64,000 bases of DNA from Oceaniglobus ichthyenteri (GCF_003057885.1 NZ_QAGK01000004.1:62001-126000), one strand, 5' to 3'. Numbered from the stretch's first letter, positions 34,071 through 43,790 are shown. Numbers and translations are program-made. Notes: generated from the sequence alone by a model not told the origin.

Positions 34071-34262
34071 GAGTCGCCGGTCGTGCCCGCAAAATCCGCC
34101 GCGATTCTGGGAATCGCCGAATCGAACCCACAAGAATCGGCCCGCCTTTCACAGCGCCCTCACAGATTCGATGAACCTGGGGCGAACGGCCTCGCTCGGA
34201 AATGCATATTGCATGGATTCAGGGTAAAAATTCTGACACTACATCTAGTGTTTGCTTGAGTC
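34071..34262. promoter_or_regulatory. Cluster of eight GANTC (CcrM) sites
   Basis: GANTC occurs at 34071, 34103, 34111, 34119, 34134, 34165, 34216 and 34258, eight sites in 192 bp where less than one is expected by chance. GANTC is the target of the cell-cycle methylase CcrM in alphaproteobacteria and is read by GcrA. Confidence 0.65.
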
Positions 34263-34360
34263 AGTTTCGCCTAGGTTGTGTAAATTTAACCTTAAAACGT
34301 GTCAAACCCGCCACAGGTCAAGCGCCAATAGGGCGGATGGGGATAACTTTTATATTGCGT

Positions 34361-34383
34361 CCCATGGTTTCCCATGGCATCCC
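34361..34383 (-). promoter_or_regulatory. Second pair of ATGGGA boxes
   Basis: CCCATGG (34361-34367) and CCCATGG (34371-34377) are 10 bp apart. Read on the minus strand this is CCATGGGAAACCATGGGAC, which matches GCATGGGAAATCATGGGCC at 34022-34039 almost base for base. A further CCC follows at 34381. Confidence 0.5.
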
Positions 34384-34630
34384 TGTCTCATCGAAGAGCA
34401 GGCGGAGAGAGACACCAAAGATCTTCAACCGCACCAATAAAAACAGAGGCTTAGCTTCATACAGGCACACTACTTTCTTCGACACATAGTCCGGTCAACG
34501 GGCACATAGAATCCGGCGCGCGGGCGAGCAGACATCCCCCCAGGTGGCGCGTGCAGTCGGACAACCCCGGAAACGGGTAGAGGGCGGCGGACCGTACAGT
34601 GGCAGCAGTACGGTCCGCCGTTTTCCGTTT
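34363..34630 (+). ncRNA. UpsM-like leader small RNA of the dcw cluster
   Basis: In Rhodobacter sphaeroides the dcw cluster is preceded by a long leader whose 5' part is released as the abundant small RNA UpsM by partial termination upstream of mraZ. The same position here has an untranslated stretch ending in a very strong intrinsic terminator about 50 bp before mraZ. The 3' end is well supported; the 5' end is a guess based on a TATATT (34351-34356) with no good -35, and a promoter near 34256-34286 is an alternative. No primary sequence comparison with UpsM could be made. Confidence 0.5.
34585..34630 (+). terminator. Strong intrinsic terminator in the mraZ leader
   Basis: CGGCGGACCGTAC (34585-34597) pairs perfectly with GTACGGTCCGCCG (34608-34620), 13 bp, with a 10-base loop, followed by TTTTCCGTTT. 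It lies 50 bp before the mraZ start, so downstream genes require readthrough or another promoter. Confidence 0.85.
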
Positions 34631-34680
34631 CACGGGTCATCTTACACCACATCTGGGCAGGGACAAAGAGGAAACGGCAC

Positions 34681-35178
34681 GTGTTTGATGTGTTCATCGG
34701 CGAACACGAAAACAAGATCGACAGCAAAGCCCGCTTGTCGATACCGGCCGATTTCCGTCGCGTTTTGGAAGAGGGTGATCCCAAATGGGAACCCGGCAAA
34801 AACGCCACCATGGTCATTGTATATGGCGATCATCGGCGGAATTATCTTGAGGTGTTTCCCGTCACCGATGTGATGAAACTGTACAAACTGATTTCAAAAA
34901 TGCCGCGCGGATCGAAAAAACGCGACGCGTTGCAAAAACTCTATGCCTCGCAATCGGTCACGGCGACCCTGGATGAAACCGGGCGCATCGTTTTGTCGGC
35001 CAAGTTGCGACAGAAGCTGGGGCTTGACGGGGCCGCCGCGATTGTTGGCTATGGCGATACCTTCCAGATCTGGAAGCCCGAAACCTATGCCGAAGACGCC
35101 GCCGCCCTGTTGCGCGAAGACGAAGATTTCGATCCCGATCTTGATCCGTCGGTCTATCTTCCCGGCGATGAGGACTGA
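34681..35178 (+). CDS. mraZ: Transcriptional regulator MraZ
   Basis: A 165-residue protein made of two SpoVT/AbrB-like DNA-binding repeats (residues about 5-60 with HENKIDSKARLSIPADFRRV, and about 85-140 with ATLDETGRIVLSAKLRQKLG). Both contain the D-x-x-GR/KxR pattern of the family. MraZ forms ring-shaped oligomers and represses its own operon. The start is a GTG at 34681 with AGAGG 8 bp upstream. An acidic tail (DEDFDPDLDPSVYLPGDED) closes the protein. First gene of the dcw cluster; rsmH starts 3 bp after its stop. Confidence 0.96.
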   Translation: MFDVFIGEHENKIDSKARLSIPADFRRVLEEGDPKWEPGKNATMVIVYGDHRRNYLEVFPVTDVMKLYKLISKMPRGSKKRDALQKLYASQSVTATLDETGRIVLSAKLRQKLGLDGAAAIVGYGDTFQIWKPETYAEDAAALLREDEDFDPDLDPSVYLPGDED

Positions 35179-35181
35179 CCC

Positions 35182-36180
35182 ATGGTCGCCTCGCCCCCGC
35201 CCGATGCCCCCCATATTCCCGTCCTGCTGCGCCCGCTGCTTGCGGCCTGCGCGCCGATATCGGGTGTGTGGCTGGATGGCACGTTTGGGGCCGGGGGATA
35301 TGCCAAGGGGTTGTTGAACGAGGGTGCGGATGTTGTGATCGGCGTTGATCGTGACCCGATGGTGTTTGACATGGCGCGCGATTGGGCCGGTTCATATGGC
35401 GACAGGCTGCGCCTGGTCCAGGGCACGTTTTCAGACATGGATGTTCTGGCGGGCGAACCGCTGGATGGTGTCGTGCTTGATCTTGGGGTCAGCTCCATGC
35501 AGTTGGATTTGGCCGAACGTGGGTTTTCATTCATGAAAGACGGCCCGCTGGATATGCGCATGGGCGATACCGGGCCAAATGCCGCCGATGTGGTGAACGA
35601 CGCGTCAGAAGAACAACTGTCCGATATCCTGTTTCACTACGGCGAAGAACGCGCCGCGCGCCGCATTGCGCGGGCCATTGTGAAAATTCGCGCCGAAGGC
35701 CGGGTTGAAACCACCCGCCATCTCGCCCGCATCGTCGAGGGCTGTCTGCCCCGCGCCAAACCGAACCAAAGCCATCCGGCCACCCGCACGTTTCAGGCCA
35801 TTCGCATTGCGGTGAACGACGAATTTGGCCAATTGGTCGCCGGGCTTGAGGCGGCCGAACGGGCGTTGAAACCCGGTGGGAAACTGGCCGTTGTCAGCTT
35901 TCATTCGTCGGAAGACCGCGTTGTAAAACGGTTTTTCACCGCGCGCAGTGGCGGTGGCGGCAATGCCAACCGCTATGCGCCCGAGGTCGTGACCGATCAG
36001 CCAAGGTTTCACAAACTGTCCAAAGGCATCGGCCCTGATGACGAAGAACTCGGGCAAAATCCGCGTGCCCGTTCGGCCCGTTTGCGCATCGGCGTGCGCA
36101 CCGATGCCCCGGCGGGCGCGGTGGACCGGGCCACATTGGGCCTGCCGCGTTATGATTATCAGGGGGACATCCGAGCGTGA
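35182..36180 (+). CDS. rsmH: 16S rRNA m4C1402 methyltransferase RsmH
   Basis: A 332-residue SAM-dependent methyltransferase acting on the N4 of C1402 in 16S rRNA. Visible motifs: [21 protein letters not shown] at the N-terminus, the SAM site [59 protein letters not shown] and the C-terminal [16 protein letters not shown]. Complete and of normal length. It follows mraZ by 3 bp and overlaps ftsL by 4 bp. Confidence 0.97.
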   Translation: MVASPPPDAPHIPVLLRPLLAACAPISGVWLDGTFGAGGYAKGLLNEGADVVIGVDRDPMVFDMARDWAGSYGDRLRLVQGTFSDMDVLAGEPLDGVVLDLGVSSMQLDLAERGFSFMKDGPLDMRMGDTGPNAADVVNDASEEQLSDILFHYGEERAARRIARAIVKIRAEGRVETTRHLARIVEGCLPRAKPNQSHPATRTFQAIRIAVNDEFGQLVAGLEAAERALKPGGKLAVVSFHSSEDRVVKRFFTARSGGGGNANRYAPEVVTDQPRFHKLSKGIGPDDEELGQNPRARSARLRIGVRTDAPAGAVDRATLGLPRYDYQGDIRA

Positions 36181-36515
36181 AAAGCATTCTTTATCTTGTA
36201 TCGGCGATGGCGGTCATGGCCCTGGCATTCTGGGCCTATAGCGAAAATTACAAGACCCAGCAGGCGCTGAAAGAGGTTGATCAGCTTCAGCGTGAGATTG
36301 GCGTGCGGCGCGAGGCGTTAACGGTTTTGCGGGCTGAATGGGCCTATCTCAACCGGCCCGAGCGGTTGAATGAACTGGTGAACATGAATTTTGAACGGCT
36401 GTCGCTGTTGCCCCTGACCCCCGAACAGTTTGGCCGCGTTGATCAGCTTGCCTATCCGCAAGCGCCTGAACTTCCTGTTGATAATTCGGTATCTGTCCAA
36501 GGAGACCGGCCATGA
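36177..36515 (+). CDS. ftsL: Cell division protein FtsL
   Basis: A 112-residue bitopic membrane protein. A short start leads into the membrane helix [19 protein letters not shown] (2-20), then a coiled-coil heptad region ([32 protein letters not shown]) and the typical [22 protein letters not shown]. It works with FtsB and FtsQ to recruit and activate FtsWI at the septum. GTG start at 36177 inside the end of rsmH; 4-bp overlap with ftsI. Sequence is weakly conserved in this family, so position and topology carry much of the call. Confidence 0.9.
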   Translation: MKSILYLVSAMAVMALAFWAYSENYKTQQALKEVDQLQREIGVRREALTVLRAEWAYLNRPERLNELVNMNFERLSLLPLTPEQFGRVDQLAYPQAPELPVDNSVSVQGDRP

Positions 36516-38299
36516 TCCGCACCCCCCTGCGCCCCTTGGCGCGTATCCTGCGCGCCCGTGAAACCGGTGAAAACCCCGATGCGATCGAGGCAGAAAACCT
36601 GCGCCTGCGTCACGAACAAATGCGCGACAATTCGCGGTTTCAGGCCGAAGGCCGGTTGTTGGTGCTGTCGGTGTTTTTCTTTTGTGCTTTTGCCGTTGTT
36701 GGGGCGCGCATGGGGCTTTTGGCGGCCTCCGAGGCGGAAGAACCGCGCGCCCAAGTGTTGGGCGCCGATATCCTGGCGCAACGCGCCGATATCACCGACC
36801 GAAATGGCCGCATTCTGGCGACCAATCTGTACACCCATTCCCTGTACGCCCAAGTGCCCGATATGGTGGACAAACCCAAAGCAGCCCGCGAACTGGCACA
36901 GATTTTTCCCGATCTCGATGAAAAGAAGCTGCTAGAGGATTTCACCGGCAAGCGGAAATTCCTGTGGATTCGCAAGAAGTTGAGCCCAGAGCAAAAACAG
37001 GCTGTGCATGATATCGGTGATCCGGGCCTGTTGTTTGGGCCGCGCGAAATGCGCCTGTATCCCAACGGCAAACTGGCGGCGCATATTTTGGGTGGGGCCA
37101 GTTTTGGGCGCGAAGGCGTGCATTCTGCCGAAGTGATCGGTGTGGCGGGGGTGGAAAAGGCGTTTGATGACTATCTGCGCGATCCGGCAAATGGCGGTAA
37201 GCCGTTGCAATTATCCATCGACCTGTCGGTGCAATCGGCCATGCGCCAAGTGTTGTATGGCGGCATGAAACTGATGAACGCCAAGGGCGCGGCGGCAATC
37301 CTGATGAATATTCATACAGGTGAAATCGTTGCCATGGCATCCCTGCCGGATTTTGACCCCAATGATCGCCCCCGTCCGGCGCTGAGCGGCGATCCCGCCG
37401 ACAGTCCGCTGTTCAACCGGGCGGTGCAGGGGGTGTATGAGCTGGGGTCAACCTTCAAAATCTTTACCGCCGCGCAGTCCATGGAATTGGGAATGAATGG
37501 CCCTCTCAGCATGGTCGATGCGAACGCGCCGATGCGGTGGGGCAAATTCACCATCCGCGAATATGACAACAAGAATTACGGGCCGAAATTGTCGGTGACC
37601 GACGTGATCGTCGAATCCTCCAACGTTGGGACGGCGAAGATGGCGATGGAGATTGGCGGCGCCCGGCAAAAGGATTTTTTGCGCACGCTCGGATTTCTTG
37701 ACCCCACACCGGTCGAGTTGGTCGAAGCCCCGGGCGCCAAACCGCTGTATCCCAGCAATTGGAGCGAAATTACAACCATTACCGCATCTTATGGGCACGG
37801 TATCGCGGCCTCTCCGCTGCATCTTGCGGCGGGCTATTCATCGCTTTTGAACGGCGGTACTTTGGTCAAGCCAACGCTGTTGAAACGCGAAAATGTGGCA
37901 CCCGGACCGCGGATCGTTTCGAAAAAAACATCCGCCGCCGCGCGCGACATGTTGCGCCAGGTGGTGGTGCGCGGCACCGCCAGTTTCGGCAAGGTGCCCG
38001 GATATCAGGTGGGTGGAAAAACCGGCACCGCCAACAAACCCAAACACACCGGCGGCTATTACCAAGACAAGAACGTGAACACCTTTGCCGCGATTTTCCC
38101 GGCCTCTGATCCCGAATACACCCTGATCGTGACAATGGACGAAGCGTCGGACAATTCCTCCGACAAACCCCGCCGCACCGCCGGGTGGACCGCCGTGCCT
38201 GTCGCTGCCGAAGTGATCCGGCGCACCGCCCCTTTGCTGGGCCTGCGACCAATCATTGAAAAGGTCACCGTACCTGCGGTAACACTCACCTCAAACTAA
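36512..38299 (+). CDS. ftsI: Septal peptidoglycan transpeptidase FtsI (PBP3-like)
   Basis: A 595-residue class B penicillin-binding protein. One N-terminal membrane helix (about 49-70, LLVLSVFFFCAFAVVGARMGL) anchors it. The PBP dimerisation domain includes RADITDRNGRILATNLYTHS. The transpeptidase domain has the catalytic tetrad STFK (in YELGSTFKIFTAA), the SSN motif (VESSNVGTAKM) and KTGT (GGKTGTANKPK). It crosslinks septal murein with the glycosyltransferase FtsW, encoded later in the cluster. Shine-Dalgarno AAGGAG precedes ATG 36512. Confidence 0.96.
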   Translation: MIRTPLRPLARILRARETGENPDAIEAENLRLRHEQMRDNSRFQAEGRLLVLSVFFFCAFAVVGARMGLLAASEAEEPRAQVLGADILAQRADITDRNGRILATNLYTHSLYAQVPDMVDKPKAARELAQIFPDLDEKKLLEDFTGKRKFLWIRKKLSPEQKQAVHDIGDPGLLFGPREMRLYPNGKLAAHILGGASFGREGVHSAEVIGVAGVEKAFDDYLRDPANGGKPLQLSIDLSVQSAMRQVLYGGMKLMNAKGAAAILMNIHTGEIVAMASLPDFDPNDRPRPALSGDPADSPLFNRAVQGVYELGSTFKIFTAAQSMELGMNGPLSMVDANAPMRWGKFTIREYDNKNYGPKLSVTDVIVESSNVGTAKMAMEIGGARQKDFLRTLGFLDPTPVELVEAPGAKPLYPSNWSEITTITASYGHGIAASPLHLAAGYSSLLNGGTLVKPTLLKRENVAPGPRIVSKKTSAAARDMLRQVVVRGTASFGKVPGYQVGGKTGTANKPKHTGGYYQDKNVNTFAAIFPASDPEYTLIVTMDEASDNSSDKPRRTAGWTAVPVAAEVIRRTAPLLGLRPIIEKVTVPAVTLTSN

Positions 38300-38315
38300 G
38301 AATGAGGGCGGTTCA

Positions 38316-39815
38316 ATGGCTGCGGGCGGATCAAACGACAAACAGGCAACCTTGGCCGATCTGGGGCTGACGGCGCAATTGGGCCGCGAGGCGGTAATCA
38401 CCGAACTGGTGGTCGACAGCCGCGCGGTACACGAAGGCGCGCTGTTCGCGGCGTTGCCAGGCAGCCGGGTGCATGGCGGCGAATTCATCCAATATGCCCT
38501 TCGGATGGGCGCCAGCGCGATATTGACCGACCGCGAAGGCGCGCGCATTGCCGCCGAAGATCTGGCCAGCTCATCCGCCGCCCTGGTCGTGGCCGAAGAT
38601 CCGCGCCAAACCCTGGCCATGGCCGCCGCTTTGTGGAGCGAACGCCAGCCCGAAATCATCGTTGCAACCACCGGCACCAATGGCAAAACCTCGGTTGCGA
38701 CCTTCACCCGCCAAATCTGGATCGCGTTGGGGCACGCGGCGGTGAACCTGGGCACCACCGGGGTTGAAGGCGCGTTTACCGCCCCGTTGAAACACACAAC
38801 CCCCGAGCCGATCACGCTGCACGCGATGCTGGCGCGGATTGCCGACGCCGGAATTACCCATGCGGCGATGGAGGCGTCATCGCACGGTCTGGCACAGCGG
38901 CGGTTGGACGGCGTGCGATTGTCTGCGGCGGCATTTACCAATTTTTCACAGGATCATCTGGATTATCACGAAACGTTTGACGAATATTTCGCGGCAAAGG
39001 CCGGACTGTTCAATCGCGTCCTGTCCGAAGATGCCGTGGCGGTCATAAACATTGATGATCCGCGCGGCCCCGACATGGCCGCCATCGCCGAAGCACAGGG
39101 CCAGGATGTGTTGCGCGTGGGGCGTGCGCCCGCCGCAGCGCTGCGTATCCTTGACCAAAGGTTTGACTCTACCGGTCAGGATTTGCGGTTTTCGTGGAAT
39201 GGCCGCACGCATATGGTGCGCCTTGGTCTGATCGGTGGGTTTCAGGCCGATAACGTACTGGCCGCGGCGGGTCTGGCGATTGCCTGCGGGGATGAGCCGG
39301 GGCGCGTGTTTGATACCCTGTCGGGTTTGCAGAACGTTCCGGGCCGGATGCAGTTGGCCGCAACCCGTGACAACGGCGCGGCTGTATTTGTGGATTATGC
39401 CCATACGCCCGATGCCCTGGCCACCGCATTGTCCAACCTGCGGCCCCATGTGATGGGCCGTTTGATCGTGGTTTATGGGGCGGGCGGCGACCGGGATACC
39501 GGCAAACGGCCGTTGATGGGCGCGGCGGCCGCACAACACGCCGATGTTCGAATTGTGACAGATGACAACCCCAGATCCGAAGATCCGGCCGCGATAAGGT
39601 TGGAAATCCTCAAATCTGACCCTGATGCAACCGAGGTGGGCGACCGCGCCGAGGCGATATTGCGCGGCGTTGATGCGTTGCAGCCGGGGGATGCATTGTT
39701 GATCGCGGGCAAGGGCCATGAAAAGGGCCAGACCATCGGCGATGCGGTGTTTCCGTTTGATGACGTCGAGCAAAGCAGTGTTGCCGTCGCAGCACTGGAC
39801 GGGCGCGTCGCATGA
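38316..39815 (+). CDS. murE: UDP-MurNAc-tripeptide synthetase MurE
   Basis: A 499-residue Mur ligase that adds the third residue, meso-diaminopimelate in Gram-negatives, to UDP-MurNAc-L-Ala-D-Glu. The ATP site TGTNGKTSVATF lies near residue 120. The substrate-binding block TPEPITLHAML and MEASSHGLAQRR are present, as is the DNPRSEDP motif (DDNPRSEDPAAI), whose Asn-Pro-Arg selects diaminopimelate. The catalytic carbamylated Lys region and GAGGDRDTGKRP are visible. It follows ftsI by 16 bp and overlaps murF by 4 bp. Confidence 0.97.
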   Translation: MAAGGSNDKQATLADLGLTAQLGREAVITELVVDSRAVHEGALFAALPGSRVHGGEFIQYALRMGASAILTDREGARIAAEDLASSSAALVVAEDPRQTLAMAAALWSERQPEIIVATTGTNGKTSVATFTRQIWIALGHAAVNLGTTGVEGAFTAPLKHTTPEPITLHAMLARIADAGITHAAMEASSHGLAQRRLDGVRLSAAAFTNFSQDHLDYHETFDEYFAAKAGLFNRVLSEDAVAVINIDDPRGPDMAAIAEAQGQDVLRVGRAPAAALRILDQRFDSTGQDLRFSWNGRTHMVRLGLIGGFQADNVLAAAGLAIACGDEPGRVFDTLSGLQNVPGRMQLAATRDNGAAVFVDYAHTPDALATALSNLRPHVMGRLIVVYGAGGDRDTGKRPLMGAAAAQHADVRIVTDDNPRSEDPAAIRLEILKSDPDATEVGDRAEAILRGVDALQPGDALLIAGKGHEKGQTIGDAVFPFDDVEQSSVAVAALDGRVA

Positions 39816-41296
39816 CCGCGCTTTGGACCGCCAAAGAGGCGGTTGCGGCGACAGGGGGCAAAAGCACGACGGGCTGGCATGCCACGGGCGTGTCGATTGA
39901 CACACGCACGCTGCAACCCGGTGATCTGTTTGTCGCGCTGACCGATTTGCGCGATGGTCATGATTTCGTCGCCCAGGCGTTGGAAAAAGGCGCCGCTGCC
40001 GCGCTGGTGTCGCGCATTCCCGACGGGGTTGCCGAGACAGCGCCATTGATCGTGGTTGATGATGTGCTGGCGGCGCTGGGTGAACTGGGCCGCTTTGCCC
40101 GGGCGCGAACGCGGGCACAGGTGATCGGCGTCACCGGGTCGGTTGGCAAAACCTCGGCCAAGGAAATGTTGCGCACGGTTCTGTCGGGGCAGGGAACGTG
40201 CCACGCGGCCGAAGCCAGTTATAACAACCATTGGGGCGTGCCGCTGACCTTGGCGCGAATGCCGCAGGATGTGGATTTTGCCGTCATTGAAATCGGCATG
40301 AACCACCCCGGCGAAATCGAACCTCTGGCGAAAATGGCCGCGCCCCATGTGGCCTTGATCACCACGGTTACTGCCGCCCATCTTGAGGCGTTTGATGATA
40401 TCCAAGGCATCGCCATGGAAAAATCTGCAATTTTCAGGGGCCTCATTGAAGGCGGTAAAGCCATCGTGAACACCGACCTGCCCACCACCGAAATCCTGCA
40501 AAACGCCGCGCGAAACGTCGGCGCGCAGATCATCGGGTTTGGACGCGCCGCTGATGCCGATTACCGCTTGGTCGAGGTCAGCGTCGGGGATCGTACGACC
40601 GTCGTTCAGGCGCGCTATGGCGATCAGCCGGTCCTGTTCAAGATCAACTCGCAAGGGTCGCATTTTGCGATGAACGCGCTGGGCGTGATCGCGGCGGCCT
40701 GTGCAGTGGGGTGTGATCCGGCAATCCTGGCGTGTGATATCGCGCAATGGTCCCCCCCCGCCGGGCGTGGCACGCGCGAAGCCATCCAACTGGATTCGCT
40801 GGATGAAACCCTTTCGTTTGAATTGATCGATGATGCGTTCAATGCCAACCCCGCCTCAATGGCCGCCGCACTTGAGGTGCTGGCCGCCAGTCAGCCAACC
40901 CAAGGCGTGGGGCGCGTGGCCAAGGGGCGGCGCATTGCCATTCTGGGCGACATGCTGGAACTTGGGCCGACCGAACACGCCCTGCACATGGCGATCAAGG
41001 ACCTGCCCAGCCTGCAAGATATCGATATCGTGCATTGCGTCGGCCCGCGTATGAAACCCCTGTTTGATGCCCTGCCAGAGGAACAGCAGGGCCATTGGAT
41101 GCTGAACGCTCAGGGATTGGTTGAAAAGGCGCACAGCCTTGTGGATGCCGGGGATATCGTTTTGGTCAAGGGATCAAAGGGCATCAAGGTCAGCGCTGTT
41201 GTTGACGCGATCCGAAAATTGGGCCATCGCAGCGCAAAGTCGGGCCATGCCCCGGCGATAAAAGGCGCGTCGCGCGTCGAAACGAAGGACGAATAA
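39812..41296 (+). CDS. murF: UDP-MurNAc-tripeptide D-Ala-D-Ala ligase MurF
   Basis: A 494-residue Mur ligase that adds D-Ala-D-Ala to form the UDP-MurNAc pentapeptide. The P-loop is GVTGSVGKTSAKEMLR; SYNNHWGVPLTLARMP, IEIGMNHPGEI and DDAFNANPASMAAALEVL are characteristic MurF segments. The N-terminal domain (VSIDTRTLQPGDLFVALTD) is complete. The C-terminus has about 25 extra residues, a basic tail after VDAIRKLG. It overlaps murE by 4 bp, and mraY starts directly after its stop. Confidence 0.97.
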   Translation: MTALWTAKEAVAATGGKSTTGWHATGVSIDTRTLQPGDLFVALTDLRDGHDFVAQALEKGAAAALVSRIPDGVAETAPLIVVDDVLAALGELGRFARARTRAQVIGVTGSVGKTSAKEMLRTVLSGQGTCHAAEASYNNHWGVPLTLARMPQDVDFAVIEIGMNHPGEIEPLAKMAAPHVALITTVTAAHLEAFDDIQGIAMEKSAIFRGLIEGGKAIVNTDLPTTEILQNAARNVGAQIIGFGRAADADYRLVEVSVGDRTTVVQARYGDQPVLFKINSQGSHFAMNALGVIAAACAVGCDPAILACDIAQWSPPAGRGTREAIQLDSLDETLSFELIDDAFNANPASMAAALEVLAASQPTQGVGRVAKGRRIAILGDMLELGPTEHALHMAIKDLPSLQDIDIVHCVGPRMKPLFDALPEEQQGHWMLNAQGLVEKAHSLVDAGDIVLVKGSKGIKVSAVVDAIRKLGHRSAKSGHAPAIKGASRVETKDE

Positions 41297-42382
41297 GTGC
41301 TGTATTGGCTGACCGAATTTTCCGATGGTGGTGATGTTTTCAACCTTTTCCGCTATATCACCTTTCGCGCGGGGGCGGCGTTTTTCACCGCGCTGATATT
41401 CGGATTCATCTTTGGCAAACCGCTGATCAATCTTCTGCGCCGCCGTCAACGCAACGGCCAACCGATCCGCGAAGACGGACCCGAAAGCCATATTGAATCC
41501 AAGGCCGGCACGCCAACCATGGGCGGTCTGCTGATCCTGTCGGCGCTGACCCTGTCAACGCTGCTGTGGGCGCGCTGGGATAACCCCTATGTCTGGATGG
41601 TGCTGTTGGTGACGGTTGGTTTTGGGCTGATCGGGTTTGCCGATGATTACGCCAAGGTAACCAAAAACACCCATGCCGGGCTGTCGGGCCGGGTGCGGTT
41701 GGCGATTGGGTTTGCCATTGCGGCGGCGGCGTCGATTTGGGCGGCGGCGCATCACCCGCCCGAACTGTCTTATAATCTGGCATTTCCGGTGTTCAAAAAC
41801 GTGCTGCTGTACATGGGGTTCTTGTTCATCCCGTTTGCGATGTTCGTGATTGTCGGCGCGGCCAACGCCGTAAACCTGACCGATGGTCTGGATGGTCTGG
41901 CGATCATGCCGGTGATGATTGCCGCCGGTACACTGGGCGTGATTGCCTATGCGGTTGGGCGGGTCGATTTCACCGAATATCTTGATGTGCATTATGTGCC
42001 GGGCACAGGCGAATTGCTGATCTTTACCGCCGGTCTGATCGGTGGAGGCCTTGGGTTCTTGTGGTATAACGCACCGCCTGCCGCTGTGTTCATGGGCGAT
42101 ACCGGCTCGCTGGCGTTGGGCGGTGCATTGGGCGCGATTGCGGTGGCGATCAAACACGAATTGGTGTTGGGCATCGTCGGCGGCTTGTTCGTGGTCGAAG
42201 CGCTAAGTGTGATCATTCAGGTGCTGTATTTCAAACGCACCGGCAAACGGGTATTTCTGATGGCACCAATCCACCATCACTTTGAAAAACGCGGCTGGGC
42301 CGAGCCGCAAATCGTGATCCGGTTCTGGATCATCTCGCTGATCCTTGCCTTGATCGGCCTGGCCACGTTGAAGTTGCGCTGA
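41297..42382 (+). CDS. mraY: Phospho-MurNAc-pentapeptide transferase MraY
   Basis: A 361-residue integral membrane enzyme that transfers phospho-MurNAc-pentapeptide to undecaprenyl phosphate, producing lipid I. About ten membrane helices are visible. Active-site motifs: [14 protein letters not shown], the DDYAK segment ([20 protein letters not shown]), [29 protein letters not shown] and [16 protein letters not shown] start at 41297 directly after the murF stop. Its TGA overlaps the ATG of murD by one base. Confidence 0.97.
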   Translation: MLYWLTEFSDGGDVFNLFRYITFRAGAAFFTALIFGFIFGKPLINLLRRRQRNGQPIREDGPESHIESKAGTPTMGGLLILSALTLSTLLWARWDNPYVWMVLLVTVGFGLIGFADDYAKVTKNTHAGLSGRVRLAIGFAIAAAASIWAAAHHPPELSYNLAFPVFKNVLLYMGFLFIPFAMFVIVGAANAVNLTDGLDGLAIMPVMIAAGTLGVIAYAVGRVDFTEYLDVHYVPGTGELLIFTAGLIGGGLGFLWYNAPPAAVFMGDTGSLALGGALGAIAVAIKHELVLGIVGGLFVVEALSVIIQVLYFKRTGKRVFLMAPIHHHFEKRGWAEPQIVIRFWIISLILALIGLATLKLR

Positions 42383-43779
42383 TGATACCGGTTCGTGGAT
42401 ATGACGGCACACGGGTCGCGGTGTTGGGCCTGGGCCGCTCGGGCCTGGCCACGGCGCGCGCCCTGGCTGCCGGGGGTGCGACGCCCCTGTGTTGGGATGA
42501 CAGCCCCGAGGCCCGGGAAAATGCGCAAAAACTGGGCCTGACGCTGCACGATCTGACCCGCGCCGCGGCCTGGGACGGGGTGAGCGCGCTGATCGTATCG
42601 CCCGGCATCCCGCATCTTTACCCGGCCCCCAACCCCCTGATCGCCCGCGCGATGGAGGCGGGCGTGCCTGTCGACAATGACATCGGCCTGTTTTTCCGCA
42701 GCTTGGCCCATGTGGATTGGGACCAGTACGAAAACCCGCCCCGCGTCGTCGCGGTGACGGGCAGTAACGGAAAATCCACCACCGCCGCGTTAATCCACCA
42801 CATCCTGATCGAGTCGGGCAAATCCAGCCAACTGGCCGGGAACATCGGGCGCGGTGTGCTCGATATTGATCCGCCGGGCGATGGGGCAGTGGTGGTGTTG
42901 GAACTGTCCAGTTATCAAACCGATCTTGCCCGCGCCCTGACCCCCGATATCGCAGTATTTACCAATCTGTCGCCCGATCATCTGGACCGGCACGGTGGCA
43001 TGGGCGGATATTTCGCCGCTAAACGCCGTTTGTTTGCCGAAGGCGGGCCGGACCGCGCGATTATCGGTGTGGACGAACCCGAAGGCGTCTATCTGGCCAA
43101 TCAACTGGTGGAAAACGCCAGCGATGACCGGCTGATCCGCATTTCGGTGGAACGCAAACTCACCGGTCCCGGTTGGATGGTGCAGGCCCGCAAGGGGCAG
43201 CTCAGCGAATGGCGCAAGGGCCGTCAGGTGGGCAGCATTGATTTGCGCGAAATTGCGGGCCTGCCGGGCAGCCACAATCACCAAAACGCTTGTGCCGCCT
43301 ACGCTGTTGCCCGCACCATCGGCCTTGCGCCGCGCGTCGTCGAAACCGCATTGCACAGCTTTGCGGGCCTGCCCCACCGCAGTCAGATGGTGGGCGAAAA
43401 AAACGGTGTGCGATTCGTGAATGATAGTAAGGCCACGAATGTGGACAGCGCACAAAAGGCGCTGTCGGCGTTCAAAAACATCCGCTGGATTGCCGGTGGC
43501 TTGGGCAAAGATGGCGGCATAACGGCCCTCGCGCCGCAATTGTCCGAGGTGAAAAAGGCCTATCTGATCGGCCACTCGGCGCGGGATTTCGCCCTGCAAC
43601 TGGGCGATACCCCCCATGAAATTTGCGATACCATGGCCACTGCCGTGGCCCGCGCCGCCGCTGATGCTGTGCCGGGTGATACGGTCCTGCTGGCCCCCGC
43701 CGCCGCCAGTTTCGATCAATACCCAAACTTCGAAAAACGCGGCGACGATTTCGTCGCGCAGGTCGCTCTCCTATTATAA
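42382..43779 (+). CDS. murD: UDP-MurNAc-L-alanine:D-glutamate ligase MurD
   Basis: A 465-residue Mur ligase that adds D-glutamate to UDP-MurNAc-L-Ala. Visible motifs: N-terminal [21 protein letters not shown], the P-loop [61 protein letters not shown] and SKATN. Complete. It is the last gene of the first half of the dcw cluster; a dispersed intergenic element and a convergent flavoprotein gene follow. Confidence 0.97.
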   Translation: MIPVRGYDGTRVAVLGLGRSGLATARALAAGGATPLCWDDSPEARENAQKLGLTLHDLTRAAAWDGVSALIVSPGIPHLYPAPNPLIARAMEAGVPVDNDIGLFFRSLAHVDWDQYENPPRVVAVTGSNGKSTTAALIHHILIESGKSSQLAGNIGRGVLDIDPPGDGAVVVLELSSYQTDLARALTPDIAVFTNLSPDHLDRHGGMGGYFAAKRRLFAEGGPDRAIIGVDEPEGVYLANQLVENASDDRLIRISVERKLTGPGWMVQARKGQLSEWRKGRQVGSIDLREIAGLPGSHNHQNACAAYAVARTIGLAPRVVETALHSFAGLPHRSQMVGEKNGVRFVNDSKATNVDSAQKALSAFKNIRWIAGGLGKDGGITALAPQLSEVKKAYLIGHSARDFALQLGDTPHEICDTMATAVARAAADAVPGDTVLLAPAAASFDQYPNFEKRGDDFVAQVALLL

Positions 43780-43790
43780 ACCACCCTGGT

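Larger units (their letters stand above)
33997..34680 (+). other. 684-bp regulatory region before mraZ
   Basis: This gap holds no convincing coding frame. In order it contains four TGGGN repeats (34005-34038), eight GANTC sites (34071-34262), a TTAACC/TTAA A+T-rich patch (34281-34296) that could be part of a promoter, two CCCATGG boxes (34361-34377), and a probable leader RNA ending in a strong intrinsic terminator (34585-34630), then the mraZ Shine-Dalgarno (AGAGG, 34668-34672). Confidence 0.7.

Noticed and set aside
34338-34346. DnaA box (TTATCCCCA on the minus strand)
   Set aside because: A single site with one mismatch to TTATCCACA and no cluster of further boxes; not evidence of an origin.
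34363-34630. RNase P RNA or 6S RNA upstream of mraZ
   Set aside because: The conserved RNase P core (GAGGAAAGTCC region and its 3' partner) is absent on both strands, and no 6S-type long rod could be drawn.
38946-40789. Long minus-strand frames (390 and 438 codons) in the murE-murF region
   Set aside because: They lie antisense to conserved Mur ligases; long antisense frames are common in GC-rich DNA. Composition (His, Arg, Gln-rich) is not protein-like.
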